Source: Occultella glacieicola (GTDB lineage: Bacteria; Actinomycetota; Actinomycetes; Actinomycetales; Beutenbergiaceae). Taken from it: DNA of 64,000 bases. The stretch is from NCBI RefSeq assembly GCF_004353825.1, contig NZ_SMNA01000012.1, positions 1-64,000 of the forward strand, written 5' to 3'. Below the pieces are notes generated by a model. The model was not told where the DNA came from and searched no databases. It saw only the letters and a list, made by a program, of their open reading frames with translations. The translations under genes and the position numbers were made by a program. Positions within the stretch are counted from its first letter, which is position 1. Each line of letters starts with the position of its first letter. Positions 44,375 through 53,462 of the stretch are shown here, piece by piece.

Positions 44375-45679
44375 ATGAGAGTCCGTCACACCGCGTTCGG
44401 CCTCGCCGCCGGCGTGCTCGCGCTCGCCCTGGTCGCGCCGAGCACGCCCGCGCAGGGATCGCCGCCGACACCGACATCGGCGGTCACCCGGTGGGTCGAG
44501 CGACACGCCGTCGCCGTCCCGGACGACCCGACCCGACCCGGCCGCGACCTCGCGGCGATCGCTCGGGCCACCGCCGGGGCGGAGGTGATCGGACTCGGCG
44601 AACCCGGCCACACGATCGGCGAGGTCACCACGCTGCAGGCCCGCTACCTGCGCCACCTGGTCACCCACGAGGGAGTGCGGGCGATCGCGTTCGAGATGGA
44701 CTGGACGCTCTCCCTCAGCGTCAGCGACTACGTACTGGGCGTCCGCGACGATCTCGACGCCGTGCTCGACGTGCAGGAGAGGATCTGGCGGACCACCGAG
44801 TTCCGCGACGTGCTCGAGTGGCTCCGCCACTACAACGACACGCACGTCACCGATGTGCGGATCGCCGGAACCGAGTACTTCGCGACCGGGTCGCCCGCCT
44901 ATGACGCCGTCGAGGCCCATGTCGCCGCGAACGCGCCCGACCGGATGACCGAGCTGCTGACGTACTTCGAGTGGGTGCGGCCGGATCCCGGGGTCGATCC
45001 GCGCACCCACCTGGGCGAGTACCTGGCGATCGTGGACAAGACGCCCTACGTGGAGGCTGCCGCCGCGGTCGAGCAGCTCGTCGAAACCATCGGAGGCGGC
45101 GACAGTGGTGACCTCGCCGCCCACCACGCCCGGCAGATCCACTCCTGGTACGAGGCGTTCAGCCTGCCGTGGGACGACATTCCCGACTACCGGGACGCCA
45201 GATCAGCGGAGAACGTGCGCTGGTGGCAGCACCACACGGGGGCGCGCACCGTCTACTGGGCCGCGTCCGCGCACGTCGCCGACGCGCCGCGCCTGACGAT
45301 CACCGAGCCGGGTGAGCCGGACACCACCTTCGCGAGCGCGGGATCCCACCTCGAGGACTGGTACGGGCGGCACTACGTGACCATCGGGTTCACCTTCGAC
45401 CACGGCACGTACCTCACCGAGGACGGCACGACCGTCGCGATGCCGCCGGCCTCCCCCGGCTGGTTCGAGCGGCCCCTCGCGGACGTCCGCCACGCCCAGT
45501 TCGTCGTCGGGCTCGACCGGCACGTGCCACGGGCGGTCCGCGACTGGCTCGACGCCCAGCTCAGGACCCGCGGCCTTCCCGAGTACGGAAGCGGGTCGCT
45601 CGCCCACGGCGGCACCCTTCGCGAGTGGTTCGACGTGCTCGTCCACACGCAGGAGGTCACCCCCGCGGAGCCGCTCTGA
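44375..45679 (+). CDS. Exported erythromycin-esterase family protein
   Basis: A 434-residue protein with a signal peptide (MRVRHTAFGLAAGVLALALV, cleavage near PAQGS). The Ere-type active-site region GLGEPGHTIGEVT keeps Glu and His, FEMDW supplies the next acid, and WAASAHVAD replaces the common WAHNxHV (one His lost). Family members hydrolyse macrolide lactones or unknown esters; resistance activity should not be assumed. It is divergent from the AraC gene. Confidence 0.82.
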   Translation: MRVRHTAFGLAAGVLALALVAPSTPAQGSPPTPTSAVTRWVERHAVAVPDDPTRPGRDLAAIARATAGAEVIGLGEPGHTIGEVTTLQARYLRHLVTHEGVRAIAFEMDWTLSLSVSDYVLGVRDDLDAVLDVQERIWRTTEFRDVLEWLRHYNDTHVTDVRIAGTEYFATGSPAYDAVEAHVAANAPDRMTELLTYFEWVRPDPGVDPRTHLGEYLAIVDKTPYVEAAAAVEQLVETIGGGDSGDLAAHHARQIHSWYEAFSLPWDDIPDYRDARSAENVRWWQHHTGARTVYWAASAHVADAPRLTITEPGEPDTTFASAGSHLEDWYGRHYVTIGFTFDHGTYLTEDGTTVAMPPASPGWFERPLADVRHAQFVVGLDRHVPRAVRDWLDAQLRTRGLPEYGSGSLAHGGTLREWFDVLVHTQEVTPAEPL

Positions 45680-45694
45680 GGCAGGGCGACACCG

Positions 45695-47299
45695 CTACCG
45701 CCCCGAACGCGCGGCCCGTGGCCGCTCCGGCGGGACCGCCGCGAGCAGTCGCTGCGTGTACTCCTCGCGCGGGTCGGCGAACAACTCTCCGGCGGGGCGG
45801 TACTCCACCGCGACACCCTCCTGCATGACCAGCACGTCGTGACTCATGTCCTGCACGATCGCGAGGTCGTGGGCGATGAACAGGTAGGTCAGCGCCAGCT
45901 CCTGCTGCAGGTCGCGCAACAGGCCGAGCACCTGCGCCTGGATCGAGGCGTCCAGGGAGGCGGTCGCCTCGTCGAGGATCAGCAGGTCCGGTTCCAGCGC
46001 CAGCGCCCGCGCGATCGAGACCCGCTGGCGCTGGCCGCCGGAGAGTTCGTGCGGGAACCGGGACGCGAAGGCCGTCGGGAGCCGGACCAGGTCGAACAGC
46101 GCGGCGACCCGCTCGCGGTGCCGCCCGGGCCGCAGCCGGTGCACCCGCAATGGCTCGGCGACGGCGTCGCCGGCGCGGATACGCGGGTCGAGTGAGGAGA
46201 ACGGGTCCTGGAAGACCATGGCGAGGCGCCGCCGTCGGTCCCGTGGCACCTTGCCGAGCAACGGCTGCCCCTCCAGCGTGGCGCTCCCGTTCGCCCGCAC
46301 GAGCCCGGTGAGCGCGTTCGCGATGGTGGACTTGCCCGAACCCGACTCCCCCACCAGGCCCAGCGTGGTCCCGCGCCGCACCTGGAAGGAGACGTCCCGA
46401 ACCGCGTGGATCTGGGCGCGGCCGGTCGGCGTGGAGACGGGGAAGCGGACGTCGAGGTTCGCCACGTCCAGCAGCACCGCCCCGGAGTCGTCCACCGGCG
46501 GCGGGGGCGAGCCACCGAGGCGCGGCCGGGCCGCGAGCAGCACCTGCGTGTACGGATGAGCGGGTGCGTCGACGAGTTCGACGATCGGGCGGTGTTCGAC
46601 CACCTGGCCCTGCTGCAGCACGATCACGTCATCGGCGACCTGCCCGATCACGCCCAGGTCGTGGCTGATCCAGACCACGGCGGTGCCGCGTTGCTCCTGC
46701 AGGTCTCGCACCAGGTCGATGATCTGCGCCTGCGTGGTCACGTCCAGGGCGGTGGTGGGCTCGTCGGCGATCAGCAGGCCCGGGTCACAGGCGAGCGCGA
46801 TCGCGATCATGACGCGCTGGCGCTGGCCGCCGGAGAGCTGGTGCGGGTAGGCGTCCAGGCGGTTCTCGGGCGTGGGGATCCCGACGGCGGAGAGCAGGTC
46901 GAGCGCGCGGGTGCGGGCCGCGCGGCGGGTCAGGTTCCGGTGCGCCTCCAGCGACTCGGTGATCTGCCGCTCGAGGGTGAGCAGCGGGTTCAGGGACGTG
47001 GACGGGTCCTGGAAGACGAACCCGATGGCGTCCCCGTGCACGCGGCGCAGCGCCTTCGGGCTCGCTCCGATGAGCCGGGCCAGCCCGAGTCGGTCGTCGC
47101 GCAGGATCGCCGAGCCACCGACCCTGGCGCCGGGGGCGTCGAGGAGCCCGGTGGCGGCGAGCACGGTCATCGACTTCCCGGAGCCGGACTCCCCCACGAT
47201 GCCGAGGGTCTGCTCACGCTCCAGGGCGAAGGAGACCCCGCGGACGATGTCGGTGCGGCCGATCGAGACATGCAGGTCGGCGACCTCGAGGACGTTCAT
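45695..47299 (-). CDS. ABC transporter, fused dual ATP-binding protein (Opp/Dpp/nickel type)
   Basis: A 534-residue protein carrying two complete ATPase domains. Each has Walker A GESGSGKS (residues ~38 and ~320), signature QLSGGQRQRV / ELSGGQRQRV and Walker B (LLIADEPTTALD / LLILDEATASLD). It equals DppD and DppF fused in one chain and powers the permeases encoded upstream. Start overlaps the permease stop by 4 bp. Confidence 0.95.
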   Translation of the reverse strand: MNVLEVADLHVSIGRTDIVRGVSFALEREQTLGIVGESGSGKSMTVLAATGLLDAPGARVGGSAILRDDRLGLARLIGASPKALRRVHGDAIGFVFQDPSTSLNPLLTLERQITESLEAHRNLTRRAARTRALDLLSAVGIPTPENRLDAYPHQLSGGQRQRVMIAIALACDPGLLIADEPTTALDVTTQAQIIDLVRDLQEQRGTAVVWISHDLGVIGQVADDVIVLQQGQVVEHRPIVELVDAPAHPYTQVLLAARPRLGGSPPPPVDDSGAVLLDVANLDVRFPVSTPTGRAQIHAVRDVSFQVRRGTTLGLVGESGSGKSTIANALTGLVRANGSATLEGQPLLGKVPRDRRRRLAMVFQDPFSSLDPRIRAGDAVAEPLRVHRLRPGRHRERVAALFDLVRLPTAFASRFPHELSGGQRQRVSIARALALEPDLLILDEATASLDASIQAQVLGLLRDLQQELALTYLFIAHDLAIVQDMSHDVLVMQEGVAVEYRPAGELFADPREEYTQRLLAAVPPERPRAARSGR

Positions 47300-48291
47300 C
47301 GGTGCCGGGCCTCCATCCGGGTGCGCTGCTTGGGGTCGAGGACGTCCCGCAGTCCGTCGCCGAGCAGGTTGAACGCCAGCACGGTCACGAAGATCGCCAG
47401 GCCCGGGAAGACGCTCATCCACCACGCCTGGGTGACGAAGCCCTGGGCGGCGAACAGCATCCCGCCCCAGGACGGCTGCGGCGGCTGGATACCGAGGCCG
47501 AGGAAGGACAGTGCGGCCTCGGACAGGATCGCGAACGCCAGCGACAGGGACGTCTGCACGATCAGCGGCCCGGTGATGTTCGGCAGCACGTGCCGGCGCA
47601 GGATCCGCCACCACGGGGTGCCCATGGTCTGGGCCACCTGCACGTACGGTTCGGTGCGCACCGACAGCGTCGAGGCCCGGGCCACCCGGGCGAAGATCGG
47701 CGTGTAGACGATCCCGATGGCGAGCATCGTGGTCGCCATGCCCGGCTGCAGGATCGCCACGATCGCCAGGGCCAGCAGCAGCACCGGGAACGCGAACATC
47801 ACGTCGACCACGCGCATCGAGACGGTGTCGAGCCAGCCGCCGACGTACCCGGAGATGATCCCGATCGGCACCCCGACGCAGAACGCGAACGTCACCGACA
47901 CCACGGCGACCTGCAGCGAGGTGCTCGCGGCGAGCATCACCCTGGAGAGGATGTCGCGGCCGAGGTCGTCGGTGCCGAACGGGTGCGCCCAGCTCGGCGG
48001 CTGCAACGCGCCGGCGACGTCCACCTCGTTCACGCCGTACGGAGCGATCCACTGGGCGGTGAGCGCCACGAACACCACGACGGCGAGGGTGGCCGCGGCG
48101 GCGACGGTGACCGGATTGGCGACGAGCAGCCGCCAGGCGGCGACCCGGCGCTCAGGCGCGGCGTCGTCGACCGGGCCGGCGCCACCGGCGCTGGGAGGCC
48201 CGAACGCCGGTCCGCCCAGCGGGTCCACCCCGCCAACGGACGCCGACCCGCCCGGCCCGACCTGCGCCGTCGGGCGCTGTGCGTTGCTCAT
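47296..48291 (-). CDS. ABC transporter permease (DppC type)
   Basis: A 331-residue permease with a Gly/Pro-rich N-terminal extension, six membrane helices, HPFGTDDLGRDILSR near the first loop and the EAA-type loop MGTPWWRILRRHVLPNI. ATGA overlap with the DppB-type gene upstream and the ATPase downstream. Confidence 0.94.
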   Translation of the reverse strand: MSNAQRPTAQVGPGGSASVGGVDPLGGPAFGPPSAGGAGPVDDAAPERRVAAWRLLVANPVTVAAAATLAVVVFVALTAQWIAPYGVNEVDVAGALQPPSWAHPFGTDDLGRDILSRVMLAASTSLQVAVVSVTFAFCVGVPIGIISGYVGGWLDTVSMRVVDVMFAFPVLLLALAIVAILQPGMATTMLAIGIVYTPIFARVARASTLSVRTEPYVQVAQTMGTPWWRILRRHVLPNITGPLIVQTSLSLAFAILSEAALSFLGLGIQPPQPSWGGMLFAAQGFVTQAWWMSVFPGLAIFVTVLAFNLLGDGLRDVLDPKQRTRMEARHR

Positions 48292-49256
48292 GACAGCCGG
48301 ATCCGCGGGTCGACCACCGCGTAGAGCACGTCCACGACCAGGTTCACCACCAGGAACATCACCGCGATCAACAGCACGGCGCCCTGGATGAGCGCGTAGT
48401 CGCGGGCGGCCACCGCGTCGTAGACGAGCCGGCCGAGACCGGGCCAGGCGAACACGACCTCCACCACGATCACCCCGGACAGGATCGTCGCGAGCTGGAT
48501 CCCCACGATGGTCAGCACCGGCACCAGCGCGTTGCGCACGATGTGCCGCCCGGTGACCACGCTCGGCGCCAGCCCCTTCGAGCGGGCGGTCCGCACGAAG
48601 CCGGCGTGCGCCACCTCGAGCACGGCGGCACGGATGTACCGGGTCAGGATCGCGGCCGCCACCAGGCCCACGGTCAGCGCCGGCAGGATCACCCGGCGGG
48701 CCCACCCGGCCGGATCCTCCGCTAGCGGGGCGTACCCGCTGGAGGGCAGCCAGCCGAGCACCCCTGCGAACAGGGTGATCAGCAGCAGCCCCATCCAGAA
48801 GTCCGGGATCGACACCCCGAACTGCGAGGTGACCCGCACGATCCCGTCGGCCAGCCGGCCCTCCCGCAGCCCGGCCCAGATCCCGGCGGGAACCGAGATG
48901 AGCAGGGCGATCAGCACGCCGACCAGCGCCAGCGAGATCGTCGCGGGCAGCCGTTCGAGAAGCAGCAACGTCACCGGCTGCCCGCTGCGGAAACTCACGC
49001 CGAGGTCCCCGGTGAGCGCACCGGTCACGTAGGAGACGAACTGCTCGTGCAACGGCCGGTCGAGCCCGCTGGCGGCCCGCAGCGCGTCGTAGGCGTCCTG
49101 GTTGAACCGGGTCCCCAGGGCGAGCCGGATCGGGTCACCGGGCACGAGCTGGACGATCGCGAACGTCACCACGAGCACCCCGAACAGGACGACCGCCGAG
49201 TACAGCAGCCGCCTGCCGAGGAAGACGAAGAGCGCTCGGGGCGAGCCCGACCTCAC
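48288..49256 (-). CDS. ABC transporter permease (DppB type)
   Basis: A 322-residue permease opening with LGRRLLYSAVVLFGVLVVTFAIVQLVPGDP, with PDFWMGLLLI and the EAA loop TARSKGLAPSVVTGRHIVRNALVPV. The GTG at 49256 overlaps the substrate-binding gene's stop by 4 bp. Confidence 0.94.
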   Translation of the reverse strand: MRSGSPRALFVFLGRRLLYSAVVLFGVLVVTFAIVQLVPGDPIRLALGTRFNQDAYDALRAASGLDRPLHEQFVSYVTGALTGDLGVSFRSGQPVTLLLLERLPATISLALVGVLIALLISVPAGIWAGLREGRLADGIVRVTSQFGVSIPDFWMGLLLITLFAGVLGWLPSSGYAPLAEDPAGWARRVILPALTVGLVAAAILTRYIRAAVLEVAHAGFVRTARSKGLAPSVVTGRHIVRNALVPVLTIVGIQLATILSGVIVVEVVFAWPGLGRLVYDAVAARDYALIQGAVLLIAVMFLVVNLVVDVLYAVVDPRIRLS

Positions 49257-50797
49257 GAGGCTGCGAGCTCCACGGACCGGAATCGGATGGCCCGGTCCGG
49301 CAGCACCTCGTACCCGGTCAGGTCCGGGCTCCAGGCCTGGATCACCGAGGGGTTGTAGAGGTAGATGTAACTGGCCTCGTCGGCGATGATCGTGGCGGCC
49401 TGCGCGTACAGGTCGTAGCGCGCATCCTGGTCGGTCTCGACCCGGCCGGCGTCGAGCAGCTCGTCCACCTCGGCGTTGGCGTAGCCCTGCGCGTTGGAGG
49501 AGCCGCCGGAGTGGTGCTGGGCGTAGTAGAAGTCGTCCGGGTCGATGTTGCCGAGCCATCCCATCATCAGCATGTCGAAGTTGCCGGTGTTCTGTTCGTC
49601 GAGCCAGGTGGAGAAGTCCGGCTGGCGGATCGAGACCTCGATGCCGAGCGGTTCCAGGTTCGAGGCGATGATCTGCGCGGCCGTGACCGTCTCCGGGTAG
49701 TCGGTGGTGACCAGCAGGTCGAGGGTGCCGCCGGTGTAGCCGACCTCGTCGAGGAGCTCCTGGGCCCGGTCCAGGTCCGTGGAGTAGGTGTCGTACTCGG
49801 TGTACCAGATGCTCTGCTCCGGGATCGCGAGCTGGTTCGCGGCGGCGGTGCCGTAGCTCACGGCCTGGATGATCGCGTCCCGGTCGATCGCGTAGGCGAT
49901 CGCCTGCCGGGCGCGCGGGTCGCTCCAGGGCTCGCGGGCCTCGTTGAGCGCGAGGTACCAGTAGTCGCTGGACGGCGCCACGCCCAGTTCCACGGCGTCG
50001 TCCCCCTCGAGCTCCTCAACCTGCTGCGGCGGGACCACGTCGGTCCAGTCGATCTCGCCGGAACGCAGTGCCGCCAGCGCCGTGGACGGCTCGGAGATGA
50101 ACTGGTACTCGACGCCGGCGAGGCTCGGCGCGCCGCCCCAGTAGTCGGGGTTCGCCTCCAGGGTGATGTGGTCGCCGGAGGCGTACTCGGTCAGCGCGAA
50201 CGGCCCGGTGCCGACCGGGGCGGTGGTGATCTCCCCGGACTCGACGTTCTCCTGGTTCACGATCGCCATGCCCTTGAAGCCGCCGAGGTTGGACAGCAGG
50301 TTCGGGGTGGGCTGGGTCAGGGTGATGACGACCGTGATGGGGTCCGGGGCCTGGATGTCACTGATCGAGGTGAACTTCCACGCGTTGGAGAGCTCCTCGT
50401 CGATGATTCGGCGGTAGCTGTAGACCACGTCCTCGCTGGTGAACTCGGAACCGTCGTGGAACGTGACGCCCTCGCGGAGCGTGAATGTCCAGGTGAGCTG
50501 GTCGTCGCTGGTATCCCAGCTCTCGGCCAGCGCGGGCTGCATCTCGAGGTTCGCGTCGGTCTCGACGAGCGTGTCGTAGACGTTCTCGAGCACCTGGAAG
50601 GAGAAGTAGGAGGAGGTCTTGTTCGGGTCGAGCTGGTCGGGTTCGCCGCCGATCGCGACGCGCAGGACCTCGCCCGCCGACCCGGCGTCCGTCCCGGAGC
50701 CGGTGCCGTCGTCGATGTCGACGCCCTCGCCCGGCGAGCACGCGGCCAGCAGGGCGAGACCGGCCAGCGCGGCGATCAGAGATGCGGGGCGACGCAT
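49253..50797 (-). CDS. ABC transporter substrate-binding lipoprotein (peptide/nickel family 5)
   Basis: A 514-residue receptor: lipobox LLAAC near residue 20, then GEPDQLDPNKTSSYFSFQVLENVYDTLVE and TFTLREGVTFHDGSEFTSEDVVYSYRRI typical of SBP family 5. AAGGAG at 6 bases supports ATG 50797. First gene of a complete importer; ligand could be a peptide, oligosaccharide or other solute. Confidence 0.94.
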   Translation of the reverse strand: MRRPASLIAALAGLALLAACSPGEGVDIDDGTGSGTDAGSAGEVLRVAIGGEPDQLDPNKTSSYFSFQVLENVYDTLVETDANLEMQPALAESWDTSDDQLTWTFTLREGVTFHDGSEFTSEDVVYSYRRIIDEELSNAWKFTSISDIQAPDPITVVITLTQPTPNLLSNLGGFKGMAIVNQENVESGEITTAPVGTGPFALTEYASGDHITLEANPDYWGGAPSLAGVEYQFISEPSTALAALRSGEIDWTDVVPPQQVEELEGDDAVELGVAPSSDYWYLALNEAREPWSDPRARQAIAYAIDRDAIIQAVSYGTAAANQLAIPEQSIWYTEYDTYSTDLDRAQELLDEVGYTGGTLDLLVTTDYPETVTAAQIIASNLEPLGIEVSIRQPDFSTWLDEQNTGNFDMLMMGWLGNIDPDDFYYAQHHSGGSSNAQGYANAEVDELLDAGRVETDQDARYDLYAQAATIIADEASYIYLYNPSVIQAWSPDLTGYEVLPDRAIRFRSVELAAS

Positions 50798-50904
50798 GAG
50801 GACTCCTTCGATCACTCAAATGATGATTCGATCAGTATGTGCGAGACTGCGGGTCGAGGCAAGGCGCACGCGCAACCGTCACCGAAACGAGACCCCGGGG
50901 AAAC

Positions 50905-51540
50905 ATGACGTACACGGTGATCGCTCTGGACCGCGGCCGCACGGCCATCGGCATCGCCACGGCGAGCCGGTCGCTCGCGGTCGGCGCGACCGTGCCCGCG
51001 CTCGATCCGCGCGTCGGAGCGGCGGCCAGCCAGGCTTGGACCAACCCGCGCCTGCGGGGCCTCCTGCTGGACGCCGTACGGTTTGGACGCTCCCCCGCGG
51101 AGGCGACCGCCGCCGTCGGGCACTGGGACGACGAGCCCGAGCTCCGGCAGGTGGCCGTGCTCGCGCTGGACGGACGCGGCGCCGCCCACACCGGCCGCGC
51201 CACCACGCCGTGGCGCGGGCAGGTGGTGCGCGACGGCGTCATCGCCCTGGGCAATCTGCTCACCGGGCCCGAGGTGCTCGAGGCGATGCTGGCCGCCTTC
51301 GGCGCCCCGACCGAGCCCGACGGCGCCGGTTCGCTCGCCCGGGCGCTGCTCCGTTCGCTCGTGGCCGGGCAGGAGGCGGGCGGCGACACCCGCGGGCGGC
51401 AGAGCGCGGCGCTGCTCGTCGCCGAGGTCGCCGCCGAGGCGGTCGCCTACGATCTGCGCGTCGATGACGACGTCGACCCGCTCGCTCGCCTCGAGGACCT
51501 GGTGCGGCTGCGCGCCGCCGGGTCGACCTCCGCGCCCTGA
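50905..51540 (+). CDS. DUF1028 family protein
   Basis: A 211-residue protein matching DUF1028 (Ntn-hydrolase-like fold): TYTVIALDRGRTAIGIATASRSLAVGATVPAL, AAASQAWTNPRLRGLLLD, VLALDGRGAAHTG. The Thr after the initiator Met could be an N-terminal nucleophile as in Ntn hydrolases, which is inference. These proteins often accompany peptide ABC transporters; here it is divergent from one, sharing a 107-bp promoter region. Confidence 0.82.
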   Translation: MTYTVIALDRGRTAIGIATASRSLAVGATVPALDPRVGAAASQAWTNPRLRGLLLDAVRFGRSPAEATAAVGHWDDEPELRQVAVLALDGRGAAHTGRATTPWRGQVVRDGVIALGNLLTGPEVLEAMLAAFGAPTEPDGAGSLARALLRSLVAGQEAGGDTRGRQSAALLVAEVAAEAVAYDLRVDDDVDPLARLEDLVRLRAAGSTSAP

Positions 51541-51615
51541 CGCGGTTCCCCAACGGGCAACGAACGTGCCCTCGGGTCCGCCTCCGCCACCCCGCACCGA
51601 ACGGGTGGGCGGGCC

Positions 51616-51621
51616 TAGGAT
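51616..51621 (+). promoter_or_regulatory. -10 box TAGGAT of the JAMM/AGNRAV gene
   Basis: TAGGAT lies 44 bases before the ATG at 51665. The 5' leader contains a small GCCGCC/GGCGGC hairpin (51632-51648) and then GGAGG 6 bases before the start. Confidence 0.4.
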
Positions 51622-51664
51622 CCGGGCTGACGCCGCCGTTCGGGCGGCATCCTGGAGGGCCGCG

Positions 51665-52663
51665 ATGGCTCACGAACACTCCGAACGGCCCGCGCCGGCC
51701 ACGGCCTGGCGACGCCCCTCGCGGCCGGCGGACGAGATCGACGCTCCCGGTCGGCCGCTGACTCTCGCCACCCTGCAGGGTGCGGCCGGGAACCGCGCGG
51801 TGGCCCAGCTCCTGGCCCGTGCGGGCCGCGGGCAGCCGACGCTCGCGCACCTGCCGGCGGTCCAGCGGAACGCGAAGTTCGACGAGGCAGCCCTCGGCAA
51901 GGCCTTCGACGTGGAGGGCGCCCCGGACTCGCTCGGGCTACCGCCGGAACTCGCCGCCGGGCTCGCGGCGGCCTGGGACGCGTCCTTCCCCGAGGGCAAG
52001 TCGATGGAGCAGGGCGGGATCCTGGTCAAGACCAAGGACGGCAAGTACGTCTGGCGCGCGGGCGTCGGCAAGGCCAGCGGCTCGTTCCAGGTCAACTACA
52101 AGGACGTCGGACCGGACGAGGTGCTGGTCGCCTCCGGCCACACCCACCCCTACGACACGTCGGAGGGCGGCTTCACCGACATCGCCTTCAGCGCCGGCGA
52201 CCTGTCCAACATGGTGTGGCAGCAGGAGCGGGTCAAGGTGGTGCAGTCCGGCACGGCGCGTTTCGCCGTCGCCAAGACCAGCGAGTTCGATGCGCTCGTC
52301 GCCGCCGCGGACACCCCGGAGAAGAAGACGGCGCTGCGCCTGGAGATGAACGCGCTCTGGAACACCACGTTCGCCGCCGGCGCGGCGAAGAAGCTCGCCT
52401 TCAAGATCCGGGTCGAGCAGGCGGCGCAGGCCGTCTGCGACAAGTACCACCTGGTGTACTACGCGGGCAAGGACGACACCGTCACCGCCAAGCCACAGGC
52501 CCACGTGGAGAGCGCGGCACCGACCCTGCCGCCCGAGCCTGCGAAGCTGCCACCCGTGCCCACCACGGAGCAGGCCGCGACCGACACCGCGGCGAAGGGC
52601 ACCGGCACCCCGGTGCAGCAGTCATGGCTCGGCCGGCTCTGGTCCTGGATCACGGGCGGGTGA
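51665..52663 (+). CDS. AGNRAV-tagged protein with JAMM-like metalloprotease motif
   Basis: A 332-residue protein without signal peptide. Residues 37-50 (LQGAAGNRAVAQLLAR) form the N-terminal tag common on proteins linked to extracellular contractile injection systems and DUF4157 proteins. A central domain (~85-260) contains GHTHPYDTSEGG...FSAGDL, an HxHP...SxxD pattern of JAB/JAMM metalloproteases with a longer than usual spacer. The C-terminus is Pro/Ala/Thr-rich and ends in an aromatic LGRLWSWITGG. GGAGG precedes the ATG. It may be an exported effector with peptidase or deubiquitinase-like activity; this is inference. Confidence 0.65.
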   Translation: MAHEHSERPAPATAWRRPSRPADEIDAPGRPLTLATLQGAAGNRAVAQLLARAGRGQPTLAHLPAVQRNAKFDEAALGKAFDVEGAPDSLGLPPELAAGLAAAWDASFPEGKSMEQGGILVKTKDGKYVWRAGVGKASGSFQVNYKDVGPDEVLVASGHTHPYDTSEGGFTDIAFSAGDLSNMVWQQERVKVVQSGTARFAVAKTSEFDALVAAADTPEKKTALRLEMNALWNTTFAAGAAKKLAFKIRVEQAAQAVCDKYHLVYYAGKDDTVTAKPQAHVESAAPTLPPEPAKLPPVPTTEQAATDTAAKGTGTPVQQSWLGRLWSWITGG

Positions 52664-52722
52664 GAGCGGTCGGCCCGCTACAGCTACACGATGATGGCAG
52701 GTGACGACGCGAGGAGGACAGG

Positions 52723-53118
52723 ATGGCCGATCCGGACGGTTCGACCGTGATCCGTGAGGAACGCTCGGTGGGCGACGGTGCGGCGGCCGGTGTAGGCGAG
52801 GTGACTCTCGCCGCGGGCGAGCCGGAGCGGCCGGCGCACCGCCGGGTGGCCGCGGCGAAGGCCTGGTTGGCGGTGGCTACGTCGCAGCCCGAGGGGGCCG
52901 AGACGGTGGCACTCGACGCCGCGGAGCGGGGCCTGGCCGAACTCGGTGACGCCTACCTGGCCGCCGCCGACGAGACCCTCGAGGACGACACCACCCTGAA
53001 GCACCTGGCGGCCCAGGAGTTGCGGGACCAGGGCTCCGAGCACGCGGCAACGGCGATGACTCGGGTCCTCGAGTCACGGATCGAACTCTTCGACCAGGGG
53101 CGAGGACGGGCGGGATAG
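52723..53118 (+). CDS. Small acidic hypothetical protein
   Basis: A 131-residue soluble, Ala/Glu-rich, mostly helical protein (VAAAKAWLAVATSQPEGAETVALDAAERGLAELGDAYLAAADETL). No family is recognised. AGGAGGACAGG directly precedes the ATG. It follows the JAMM-like gene by 59 bases on the same strand and may be its immunity, chaperone or accessory protein, by position only. Confidence 0.6.
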   Translation: MADPDGSTVIREERSVGDGAAAGVGEVTLAAGEPERPAHRRVAAAKAWLAVATSQPEGAETVALDAAERGLAELGDAYLAAADETLEDDTTLKHLAAQELRDQGSEHAATAMTRVLESRIELFDQGRGRAG

Positions 53119-53190
53119 CCCACGGCGCCCCGCTCGCGGCGGACCGGCGCGGCGTGAACGGAGGGGACCGCGCCTTTGGCGGCCTCCGAC

Positions 53191-53446
53191 TCGGGACCCG
53201 TGGCCCCGACCTCGTACCCGGCACTCTGACCTAGTACCCCGAGCCGTACGAGGTCAGCACGCCAGGTCCGATCTCAACGGGCCCACCCGCTTCCGCGGAA
53301 GCGGCGGTGAGATCATGCCTGGCCGCCGACGAATCGGGACCTGCTGGCCCGACCTCGCACCCGGCACTCTGACCTAGTACCCCGAGCCGTACGAGGTCAG
53401 CACGCCGGGTCCGATCTCAACGGGCCCACCCGCTTCCGCGGAAGCG
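53191..53446. repeat. Tandem 143-bp direct repeat with internal hairpins
   Basis: Two units, 53191-53303 and 53334-53446, offset by exactly 143 bp. From 53221/53364 onward 83 bp are identical except one A/G; the first 30 bp show a few mismatches. Each unit contains GACCTAGTAC / GTACGAGGTC (10-bp arms, 8-base loop, one mismatch) and ends in the palindrome GCTTCCGCGGAAGC. It fills the 344-bp gap between two convergent genes, so terminator function is possible, but the sequence conservation suggests an element of its own. Confidence 0.8.
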
Positions 53447-53462
53447 CCTCGCGCGGCCGCCG

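Noticed and set aside
44375..45679. Macrolide resistance gene
   Set aside because: Member of the erythromycin-esterase family, but one of the usual active-site histidines is altered and the protein is exported; resistance cannot be claimed.
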